A stretch of 12,020 nucleotides of DNA from positions 1-12,020 of the forward strand of contig CAMBQD010000012.1 in the NCBI GenBank assembly GCA_945869905.1, in the 5' to 3' direction. The stretch is from an uncultured Clostridia bacterium (GTDB lineage Bacteria; Bacillota; Clostridia; Oscillospirales; Acutalibacteraceae). Under the pieces are notes generated by a model. That model did not search any database, had not been told where the DNA came from, and worked only from the letters and a program-made list of their open reading frames with translations. A program made the position numbers and the translations under genes. Positions 1 through 7,300 of the stretch are shown one piece after another (within the stretch, counting starts at the first letter, position 1; every line of letters begins with the position of its first letter).

Positions 1-9
1 TTTCAGCAT
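1..9 (-). CDS. 5' end of a leftward gene (3 codons only)
   Basis: Reading the minus strand, ATG at 9-7 is followed by CTG and AAA and then the window ends. It is preceded by the strong ribosome binding site GGAGGG (21-16) with six bases before the ATG, and by a promoter-like sequence further upstream. That combination is the reason for calling a gene start from so little sequence. Nothing can be said about the product. The gene would be divergent from cysK and share its intergenic region. Confidence 0.5.
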
Positions 10-27
10 AATTATCCCTCCGAATTT

Positions 28-56
28 ATATTATCATATGCAGTATTTTTATGCAA
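28..56 (-). promoter_or_regulatory. Candidate sigma-A-type promoter for the leftward gene at the left edge
   Basis: On the minus strand, TTGCAT (56-51) and TAATAT (33-28) are separated by 17 bases. The -10 box is preceded by TGA, giving an extended TGn element. It would start transcription a short distance before the GGAGGG ribosome binding site at 21-16. The surroundings are very AT-rich, so chance matches are likely; the support comes from correct spacing plus the downstream start site. Confidence 0.4.
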
Positions 57-71
57 ATATATATTTTGTTG

Positions 72-100
72 TTGCCTTTTTTTAATTATAAGTGTAATAT
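72..100 (+). promoter_or_regulatory. Candidate promoter for cysK
   Basis: TTGCCT (72-77) and TAATAT (95-100) are 17 bases apart and would give a transcript starting near 107, just ahead of the AGAGAGG ribosome binding site (117-123). A perfect TATAAT lies at 106-111, but it has no convincing -35 partner and would start transcription inside the ribosome binding site, so it is the weaker choice. No riboswitch or T-box leader fits in the short space before the gene. Confidence 0.4.
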
Positions 101-131
101 TGTACTATAATTGCTAAGAGAGGTTTTTTTA

Positions 132-1064
132 ATGGTATATAGTAACGTGCTTGATGCCATAGGTCACACACCTATCATCAAGCTTAACAGAATGGTTGAT
201 GAGGATTCGGCAGATATACTTGTTAAATTTGAAGGTCTTAACGTAGGCGGCTCAATTAAAACAAGAACTGCATATAATATGATTTGCGATGCCGAGGAAA
301 AGGGACTGATAAATAAAGATACGGTTATTGTTGAGCCAACCAGCGGCAATCAGGGCATAGGCCTTGCATTAGTTGGTGCAGTTAGGGGATACAAAACTGT
401 AATAATTATGCCCGATTCCGTCAGCCGTGAAAGAAGAATGCTGGTGGAGCATTACGGCGCTAAGGTTATTCTTGTACACGATGCCGGCAATATAGGTGAC
501 TGTATTGAGGAATGTGTAAATACCGCCGTTGAAATGAGTAAAAACAACCCTAATGTTTTTATCCCTCAGCAGTTTGAAAATCCTGCAAATCCAATGGTGC
601 ACAGGCATCATACGGGCTTGGAAATATTGGAGCAGGTGGCTGGTCCTATTCACGGCTTTTGCTCGGGTATCGGTACAGGCGGAACAATAACAGGCATAGG
701 TGAGGTGCTTAAGGCGCAAAACCCTGATATAACAATCTGGGCGGTTGAGCCTGAAAATGCGGCAATACTTGCCGGCGGAACAGTGGGCACTCACAACCAA
801 ATGGGTATCGGTGACGGAGTTATTCCCAAAATACTTAACCAAAATATTTATGAGGATATCTGCATTATTACCGATGAGGAGGCAATCAGCACCTCAAAGG
901 ATTTGGCAAGGATGGAGGGCTTAATGTGCGGCATCAGCAGTGGTACAAACGTTGCCGCCGCCAAAAAGCTTGCAAGGCTTTTAGGCAAGGGTAAAACCGT
1001 TGTAACCGTTCTTCCGGACACTGCAGAAAGGTATTTTTCAACACCGCTTTTTGAAAATGACTGA
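132..1064 (+). CDS. cysK: Cysteine synthase (O-acetylserine sulfhydrylase), PLP-dependent
   Basis: Catalyses replacement of the acetate of O-acetylserine by sulfide to make cysteine and acetate, in the cytoplasm, as the last step of cysteine synthesis. At 310 residues it has the usual CysK length. The PLP-binding lysine is K43 in NVGGSIKTR. The substrate loop reads EPTSGNQG, where most CysK proteins have TSGNTG. The phosphate-binding glycine loop is GTGGTITG, and GISSGTNVAAA near the C-terminus is the pyrimidine-side PLP contact. ATG at 132 is chosen over the upstream TTG at 111 because AGAGAGG (117-123) sits 8 bases before it and the homology begins there. The following lysine-methylase homologue starts 8 bases after the stop, so the two are probably cotranscribed. 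Family assignment is firm. A close relative using O-phosphoserine or another acceptor cannot be excluded from sequence alone. Confidence 0.92.
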   Translation: MVYSNVLDAIGHTPIIKLNRMVDEDSADILVKFEGLNVGGSIKTRTAYNMICDAEEKGLINKDTVIVEPTSGNQGIGLALVGAVRGYKTVIIMPDSVSRERRMLVEHYGAKVILVHDAGNIGDCIEECVNTAVEMSKNNPNVFIPQQFENPANPMVHRHHTGLEILEQVAGPIHGFCSGIGTGGTITGIGEVLKAQNPDITIWAVEPENAAILAGGTVGTHNQMGIGDGVIPKILNQNIYEDICIITDEEAISTSKDLARMEGLMCGISSGTNVAAAKKLARLLGKGKTVVTVLPDTAERYFSTPLFEND

Positions 1065-1072
1065 GGATTGAT

Positions 1073-2032
1073 ATGATTTTAAAAACACCGTCTTTTTACA
1101 AAGACTTTAAATGTATTGCAAGCAAATGTCCCGATTCCTGCTGTCAGGGATGGGAGGTTGACGCAGACTGTGAGTCACTTGAATACTATAAAACCCTGAC
1201 CGGTGATATCAAAGAAAGAATTGACAGCGTTCTTGATAACGACGAATTCGGCAACACAATTTTTAAGCTTGCAGACAAAAAACGCTGTCCCTTTTTAAAC
1301 AGTGAAAATTTGTGTGATATGCACATTGCCATCGGTGGCGAGCATACACCTTATACCTGTAGAATGTTCCCTCGCTTTATAAATGATTTCGGCGGTACAA
1401 GAGAAATGGGAATTTCCTTTTCATGTCCGGTGGCATCTGATATGATGTTTGATTTAAAAGAGCCAATGAGCTTTGTCAGTGAAATAAATAACCTGCCGCC
1501 GCAGTTAAATGAAATTGATGCCCAAACCTATTTTTATCTTTTGAAGGCACGTGACAAAGCCTTTTCAATTGTTCAGGACAGAGTAATTCCCATAAACCAA
1601 AGACTCATAAACCTCCTTGATTTCGGTGTGGAAATTCAAAAGGATTTAGAGGAGTATACTGAGGGCGATGACGATATTGATTTTTTTGATGTGTTTAAAA
1701 ATCCCGAATTAATTAATCCTCAGTGGCTTGAACGTGTGGAGCAGGGCAGGGCTAAGCCTGTGTCCAACAAAATATTTAATGAAAATATTGCGTCATATTT
1801 TATTTTCAGATATTTCTTAACTGCCGTTAACGACTATGATGTGCTTTCAAAAATTAAAATGGCGGTTGTGGGTGTTTTAATTGTAACTTATTTTGGTGAG
1901 GATAGCTGGACAATTCATCTGTGGAGCAAGGAAACAGAGCATTCTCAGTATAATATGGACAGGTATAAAAAATTACTAAAATCCGCAAAATGCCTGTCAG
2001 TTGACAATCTAAAAAAAAGAATATCGCAGTAA
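1073..2032 (+). CDS. fliB: FliB-type lysine-N-methylase family protein (cysteine-cluster protein)
   Basis: Resembles the flagellin lysine-N-methylase FliB family, which methylates lysine side chains of flagellin in enteric bacteria. The hallmark is an N-terminal cysteine cluster: C14, C19, C23 and C24 in the pattern CxxxxCxxxCC, then C72, C81 and C96 in RCPFL, LCDMH and YTCRMFPR. A further cysteine lies in SFSCP, where the family has a similar motif. The cluster probably binds metal or an iron-sulfur centre. The remaining two thirds is helical and poorly conserved. At 319 residues it is shorter than enterobacterial FliB. TGAGG at the cysK stop (1062-1066) acts as its ribosome binding site, implying coupled translation. 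No flagellar gene is in the window, so the substrate is unknown and the symbol indicates the family only. It ends in the bidirectional terminator, whose left arm begins within the stop codon. Confidence 0.75.
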   Translation: MILKTPSFYKDFKCIASKCPDSCCQGWEVDADCESLEYYKTLTGDIKERIDSVLDNDEFGNTIFKLADKKRCPFLNSENLCDMHIAIGGEHTPYTCRMFPRFINDFGGTREMGISFSCPVASDMMFDLKEPMSFVSEINNLPPQLNEIDAQTYFYLLKARDKAFSIVQDRVIPINQRLINLLDFGVEIQKDLEEYTEGDDDIDFFDVFKNPELINPQWLERVEQGRAKPVSNKIFNENIASYFIFRYFLTAVNDYDVLSKIKMAVVGVLIVTYFGEDSWTIHLWSKETEHSQYNMDRYKKLLKSAKCLSVDNLKKRISQ

Positions 2033-2061
2033 AAAACACCGTGCTTTGCACGGTGTTTTTT
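2031..2061. terminator. Bidirectional intrinsic terminator between convergent genes
   Basis: A perfect hairpin: AAAAAA plus CACCGTGC (2031-2044), loop TTT, then GCACGGTG plus TTTTTT (2048-2061). The A-run on one side and T-run on the other give a U-tract in both directions. It therefore serves the methylase homologue from the left and the racemase from the right. It overlaps the TAA of the former (2030-2032) and lies 2 bases from the stop of the latter (2064-2066). Confidence 0.95.
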
Positions 2062-2063
2062 GC

Positions 2064-3137
2064 TTACTTATATATTCTCGGTATTCTTGGATTAACCATT
2101 AGCGGTGAAATGTCAACGCTTGCCAAATCACCGATTTTCACATCACTGCCCGTTATATCAACTGCAGTGTGTGAAAGCCCTATTTCGCCTATAACGCTGT
2201 ACATTCTGCCGTTGATTTTTACATACATCTGTTGCTTTTTTAAATATTTCTTAAGCTGTGAAAGTACAGAATGTAAATCGGCAATTTCCTTTTCCTTTGT
2301 TAAGCCGAAGCCGTCATAATGACCGATTGGAACAATGGCAATTTTCGTTTCACGCTTTGTTTTATATAAGCCGTTGTAGCCGATTGAATAGCCGGCAGGA
2401 ACTGTTTTTATTTCTATTACATCAGCCTCCAGACTGCCCAGTCTGTTCAGCCTTGTTTTACTTTTTGTAATAACTCTGCCCGTAAAGGCTGAGCCTATCC
2501 TTACACTGTCAAGACAAACGTCCTCAACATTAAGCAGTGCAGGGGAGTTTGCGGCGTGCAGTAAACCTACTTTTTTGCCGGCCTTTTCTATTTGTGCAAC
2601 GGTGTCCTTAAACAGTACAAGCTGTGCCTTTGTTAGCTGAGTATTTGTAAAGGCAGATGAAAAATGTGTGTATGCCCCGATAAAATCCAAGTTCTCAAAA
2701 TCGTAGCACTTAATTGCATCATTAACCTGACTTGGCATAAAGCCGTATCTGCCCATACCAGTGTCAATTTTAAGGTAGCACCTTGTCTTAACACCTAAAG
2801 CACCTGACACCTCGTTCATAGCCTTTGCACTGTTAAGGGAGCCGATGGTGGCAATGCAGTTGTTTTTTGCAATAATCTCTGCCTCCGCCTTAATGCCGGT
2901 GGAGCGCATAACAAGGATATCAAGACTTCCGATTACTTCCCTTAATTCTGCAATGTCGTCAACCTCTGTTACGGCAAAGGTTTTTATGTCATTGTCCTTA
3001 AGAATTGAGGAAAGCTCTTTAATCCCAAAGCCGTAGCCGTTGCCCTTTACCACACCGATCAGCGGCACGCCTGCTTTTTCTTTGACTATATTTATATTTT
3101 CCTCAAGTAGCTTTTTGTCAATTACATATCTGCTCAT
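2064..3137 (-). CDS. alr: Alanine racemase family protein, PLP-dependent, divergent active site
   Basis: Fold type III PLP racemase of 357 residues, expected to interconvert L- and D-alanine for peptidoglycan. The PLP lysine is K31 in VVKGNGYGFG (typically VVKAxAYGHG). Other conserved positions are K123 and R130 in YLKIDTGMGRYGF, H158 in YTHF, S198 in ANSPALL, R213 in SVRIG, and the opposite catalytic base Y254 in SIGYNGLY, followed by PIGHYDGF. The C-terminus RIPRIYK fits the family. The segment that usually reads RxCMDxxMVD is here EIGLSHTAVD (318-327), so the Cys-Met-Asp substrate contacts and the gate arginine are missing; the substrate may not be alanine. Only 4 bases separate it from the FemAB-family gene upstream, whose end AAGGTAA supplies the ribosome binding site. 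The pair is one transcript, and the racemase could provide a D-amino acid for the wall. The fold is sure; the substrate is less so. Confidence 0.85.
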   Translation of the reverse strand: MSRYVIDKKLLEENINIVKEKAGVPLIGVVKGNGYGFGIKELSSILKDNDIKTFAVTEVDDIAELREVIGSLDILVMRSTGIKAEAEIIAKNNCIATIGSLNSAKAMNEVSGALGVKTRCYLKIDTGMGRYGFMPSQVNDAIKCYDFENLDFIGAYTHFSSAFTNTQLTKAQLVLFKDTVAQIEKAGKKVGLLHAANSPALLNVEDVCLDSVRIGSAFTGRVITKSKTRLNRLGSLEADVIEIKTVPAGYSIGYNGLYKTKRETKIAIVPIGHYDGFGLTKEKEIADLHSVLSQLKKYLKKQQMYVKINGRMYSVIGEIGLSHTAVDITGSDVKIGDLASVDISPLMVNPRIPRIYK

Positions 3138-3141
3138 ATTT

Positions 3142-4179
3142 TTACCTTATCTTTTCAAGAACCTTGGTTGCAAGGTTATAAAGCTTGTATACAGGCTTGT
3201 TTATAACATAGTCAAACTCGCCCACAAATTCCTTCATATATCCGCCGAATCCGTGCTTAAATCTCCACAGTCCGTAATGGGGATTGTCAGGATTTTGGCA
3301 GTCGCCTGAAATTCCGCCGAAATCATAAACCTTACAGCCGCATTCCATACCCCACTGCATCATGGCCCACTGCAAAGCATAGTTTGGATAAACATTTCTG
3401 TGGGCGTTTGATGATGCACCGTATTGGTATTTCATCACATTCTGTCCCCATTTAATTGCAATGGTACCTGCGATAGCCTGTCCGTTATAGTATGCCATAT
3501 ACAGCCTTGCGTCGTCAGTCATACAGTCAAGTATCTTTTCAAAATATTCCTTCGGCCTTGTGGAAAAGCCGTCACGTTCGCCGGTTTCACTCATTATTCT
3601 TACAAAATCGTCCAAGGCCTCCTTGCCGCAGATTTTTACCTCCACGCCTTTTTTGGGGGCCTTTCTGATTCTGTTGCGGTAATCGGATTTGAAGGTGAGC
3701 ATAAGCTCCTCCTCATTCATACCGTTATAGTCAAAGCAGTAAACAAATCTGGGCTGAACATTCTCAAAGTCCATACAGCCCGGATTAAGCTCAATAAATC
3801 CCTTATTAAGCACGTGCTCCTTGAATGCTTTGTTTTCAATTACTATTTCAGGGTCGATTTTTATGCAGTACGCCTTGTATTCCCTGCCGATTTCAAGCAA
3901 GCCGTCAAAGAGCCTGTCAAAGGTGTCAAAGTCGTTTTCGTCACAGACAAAGCCCCTGCAGCAGTACATAAGGGAGCTTTTTATTACAGGTATTGAACGT
4001 ATAAGAACAGCGGCAGAGCCTTTAATTTCACCGCTGTCATCCTTAAGCATAATCGCCTCAAATTTCCAAGCGTCCTTTACTCTTGCCCATTTTGATGAGT
4101 GCTGGAAAAGTCCCTTAGGATGATTTTTTATAAAATTTTCATACTCGTCAAGGTTGTCCTTGTTTACTCTAACAATCAT
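3142..4179 (-). CDS. femX: FemAB-family peptidoglycan aminoacyltransferase
   Basis: Member of the FemA/FemB/FemX (MurM) family. These enzymes transfer an amino acid from aminoacyl-tRNA to the side chain of the stem peptide in lipid II, at the inner face of the membrane, to build interpeptide bridges. It has 345 residues, close to Weissella FemX and shorter than staphylococcal FemA, consistent with two GNAT-like domains and no coiled-coil arm. Recognisable features are FQHSSKWARVK near the N-terminus, YRNRIRKAPKKGV in the middle, then NYALQWAMMQWGMECGCKVYDFGGISG (last motif 285-292) and WRFKHGFGG (ending at 313), which close the second domain. The ATG at 4179 has GGAG 8 bases upstream and a good promoter at 4216-4244. 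It leads a two-gene transcript with the racemase. Which amino acid it adds, and whether it makes the first or later addition, cannot be read from sequence, so the symbol is a family label. Confidence 0.85.
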   Translation of the reverse strand: MIVRVNKDNLDEYENFIKNHPKGLFQHSSKWARVKDAWKFEAIMLKDDSGEIKGSAAVLIRSIPVIKSSLMYCCRGFVCDENDFDTFDRLFDGLLEIGREYKAYCIKIDPEIVIENKAFKEHVLNKGFIELNPGCMDFENVQPRFVYCFDYNGMNEEELMLTFKSDYRNRIRKAPKKGVEVKICGKEALDDFVRIMSETGERDGFSTRPKEYFEKILDCMTDDARLYMAYYNGQAIAGTIAIKWGQNVMKYQYGASSNAHRNVYPNYALQWAMMQWGMECGCKVYDFGGISGDCQNPDNPHYGLWRFKHGFGGYMKEFVGEFDYVINKPVYKLYNLATKVLEKIR

Positions 4180-4215
4180 TACAAATACTCCGATAGCTTT
4201 TATTTATCACAGACT

Positions 4216-4244
4216 ATTATATCAAATTATGCACATCTTGTCTA
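4216..4244 (-). promoter_or_regulatory. Promoter of the FemAB-racemase operon
   Basis: On the minus strand, TAGACA (4244-4239) and TATAAT (4221-4216) are separated by exactly 17 bases. This is one mismatch from the sigma-A consensus. It would place the start near 4209, about 30 bases ahead of the ATG at 4179. The -35 box lies 2 bases from the -35 box of the opposing promoter. Confidence 0.75.
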
Positions 4245-4246
4245 TA

Positions 4247-4274
4247 TTGACTTTTATTGCCATTTAGGTATAAT
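4247..4274 (+). promoter_or_regulatory. Promoter of the beta-galactosidase/comEC run
   Basis: TTGACT (4247-4252) and TATAAT (4269-4274) with a 16-base spacer, one mismatch from the sigma-A consensus. Transcription would start near 4281, followed by ribosome binding site AGAGGGG (4293-4299) and ATG at 4307. No other promoter or terminator is evident before rnmV, so this may drive four genes. Confidence 0.75.
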
Positions 4275-4290
4275 ATATTTAAAGTATATT
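4272..4290. promoter_or_regulatory. Possible operator: imperfect 19-base palindrome over the transcription start
   Basis: AATATA (4272-4277) and TATATT (4285-4290) are inverted around TTTAAAG. Apart from the central base, only one symmetric pair of the 19 bases mismatches. It overlaps the 3' part of the -10 box and the predicted start, where a repressor would block transcription of the beta-galactosidase. All but one of its bases are A or T, so chance symmetry is quite possible. No regulator gene is in the window. Confidence 0.25.
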
Positions 4291-4306
4291 TTAGAGGGGT
4301 ACAATT

Positions 4307-7300
4307 ATGGCAAAATACAGATGGGAAGATCCGTCAATCTTTAAAATCAATAAGGAGGACGGTCATTCACTTATGCTTCCGTATGATGACGAGGAGTCTG
4401 CACTTTCAGGTGAGGACAGCAAATATAAGCAGTCCCTTAACGGAATGTGGCAGTTCCATTGGCAGAGAGGCCTTAAAAATCAGCCGGAAAATTTTGAACA
4501 GACGTCCTTTGACGCAAGTGGCTGGGATGAAATACGTGTTCCGTCAGTTTGGCAGACGGAGGGCTATTCCGTTCCTTACTATTATGCCTCAACTTTTCCA
4601 AAGGCAATCAGCAGAAGCAGAGCAAAAATTCCTTCTATTGACCACAATATGCAGGAAATCGGCTTTTACAGAAAAACCTTTGTGCTTGACGACGCCTTTG
4701 ACGGCAGGGAGATTTTTCTGCATTTCGGTGCGGCTAAATCAGCTCTTGAGGTTTATGTTAACGGTGAGTTTGCGGGATATTCTCAGGGCTCCATGGTGCC
4801 TCACGAGTTTAATGTAACAAAGCTGCTTAAAAAGGGTGAAAACCTTATCTGTGCAAAGCTATACCGTTACTCTGACGGTACATACCTTGAGGACCAGGAT
4901 ATGTGGTGGCTTTGCGGTATTTACCGTGAGGTTTATCTCTATGCCGAGTCAAAGCTATGCCTCAGGGATTTCTATATCAAGACAGATTTTGACGTTGATT
5001 ACAAGGACTCCGACTTAAGCCTTGACGTCTTTTTGAAAAACTATAACAACATTAAGGGTAATTGCGTTGTTGATACAAAGCTTATCTCGGAAACCGGCAG
5101 GCAGTTGCCTATAGGTGTTAAGGATATTGACCTTTCCGGCGGTGAAGAAAAGCTCCATTTTGATGCAAAAATAAAGGCACCTAAAAAATGGTCTGCTGAG
5201 GCACCTAATCTTTATACACTTGTTATGACCGTTTCCGTTGACGGTGAAATTATTGTTGTTAAAACATACAAGGTTGGCTTTAAAAAGGTGGAAATCAAGG
5301 GAGAAAAGATTTATTTCAACGGTATGCCTCTTATGATCAGAGGTGTAAACCGCCATGATTTTGACCCTGATTACGGCTGGGCTGTTCCTAAGGAGCGCTA
5401 TACTCAGGACCTTGATATAATGAAGCAGAGTAACATCAACTCAATCCGTACATCTCATTATCCCGACGACCCGTATTTTTATGAAATGTGTAACAGGTAC
5501 GGCTTTTACGTAATGGATGAATGTGATTTGGAAACTCACGGCGTAAGGCGTAAGGGCGTTCCCGGCTCCAATCCGATGTGGACTGCCGCAGTGGTTGACA
5601 GAATGGAGCGTATGGTGCTGCGTGACCGTAATAATCCCTGCGTATTTATGTGGTCGCTGGGTAACGAGGCAGGCGACGGCGATAACTTTATGCGTATGAA
5701 GGAGGCCGCCCTCAAACTTGATGACACAAGGCAGTTCCATTATGAAGGCGACTTTGACCAGACAAAGAGCGATGTAATTTCACGTATGTATCCCACAGGG
5801 GATGTTATGGAAAAGCTGGGCAATAAGCAGGAAATCAAAATTTCTCTTTATGATAATATTGCAAATCAGCTTGCGGCTGACAGTAAGCCTATTAAGCCTG
5901 AAATGTACGTGGGCAAGCCAATTGTACTTTGTGAATATGCTCATTCTATGGAAAATTCACTCGGTAATTTCCAGGAGTATATGGATGATTTTGAAAAGTA
6001 CGACAATATGTGCGGCGGATATATCTGGGACTTTGTTGACCAGACGTTGCACGTTAAGGATGAAAACGGAAATGATAATTATCTTTACGGTATAGATTTT
6101 GAAGGTCAGGAGCCTAAAAGGATTATTGATATTCCAAACACAACTGCAATGACCGGCTCAAACAGAGCATTGTGTGCAAACGGAATTATAGGTGCTGACA
6201 GAACTCCTCATCCCCAGATTACCGAGGTTAAGAAGGTTTATCAGGAAATTAAAACAGAGGCCTTTGATTTAATGGCAGGCAAGTTCAGGGTTAAAAATAA
6301 ATTCCTGTTTACCGATATTTCAAACTATAAGTGCAAGTGGGTACTTAAGGCAGAGGGCGAAATCATCGAGTCAGGCGAGCTTGATAAGTTTGAGTGTGAG
6401 CCGCTGTCCGAAACCTTTATTACCATTCCTTATTCCGTTGACAGTATACCAAAGGATAAGGAGGTTGTTTTGACAGTTTCCTTCTTCACAAGAAAGAAAA
6501 CACTTGGACTTAAGTCAAACTATGAAATTGCATGGGACCAGTTTATTATCAACGAAATGCCCCAGCCGGCCCAGCCTGAAAATGACGGCGACCTGAATTT
6601 CACCGTTAAGGGCAAAAGGGTAACTGTTGAAAATGACGACGTAAAGGTTGTTGTTGATAACGGTAAAATTGTCAGCTACGTTATTGACGGCAGGGAAATG
6701 CTTGTAGGCCCTATGATGCCAAACTATTTCCGTGCGTTAACCGATAATGATATCGATTTCCTTAACTTTACACCTATGTGGACAAAATTCCATCCGTTCT
6801 ATAAGTGGCAGAGAGCAACTAAGCATACCAATGCCGTTAAGACGGAGGCAAAGGCAGGCAGTGACAATTCTGTTGAAATTCATATTGCCTTCAGCACAGC
6901 AGGTCTTAAGGATTCCGTTGCTACATATAAGATTTATCCTGACGGCAGGATTTATGTGTACCATTCTGCCACACCTATTGCCAATATGATTAGATTCGGT
7001 TATCAGATGACCTTGCCAAAGGATATGGAATTTGTTAAGTGGTACGGCAGGGGACCTGTTGCTACCTACTGTGACAGAAAGACAGGCGCAAAGATTGACG
7101 CGTACTCCTCCACGGTTACAGACCTGGATTACCGTTATATGCGTCCACAGGAGTCCTCTAACAGAACGGATATGCGTTATATGACAATCACCGATAAGAA
7201 GGGTAAGGGACTTAAGTTTACTGCTTATTTCAATGACCCGCTTAATTTCTCAGCCTATCATTACACCACTGACGGTCTTGAAAGGGCTACTCATATTAAC

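Noticed and set aside
36..56. Repeated TATGCA in the cysK upstream region as a regulator site
   Set aside because: Two copies of six bases in very AT-rich DNA are easily due to chance, and one is part of the candidate leftward -35 box.
106..111. Perfect TATAAT as the cysK -10 box
   Set aside because: No -35 match lies 16-18 bases upstream, and initiation near 118 would cut into the ribosome binding site. TTGCCT-17-TAATAT just upstream is preferred, though mixed use is possible.
111..131. TTG start at 111 adding seven residues to CysK
   Set aside because: It overlaps the TATAAT at 106-111, would place the AGAGAGG ribosome binding site inside the gene, and adds residues outside the family's N-terminus. 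ATG at 132 fits better.
3424..3996. 190-codon open frame on the plus strand, antisense to the FemAB-family gene
   Set aside because: It lies wholly inside a well-supported gene, has no ribosome binding site and shows no recognisable family. It looks like a by-product of codon use on the other strand.
4257..4817. Open frame overlapping the start of lacZ in another frame
   Set aside because: The lacZ frame here carries clear GH2 homology and the good ribosome binding site. The alternative begins within the promoter and resembles nothing known.
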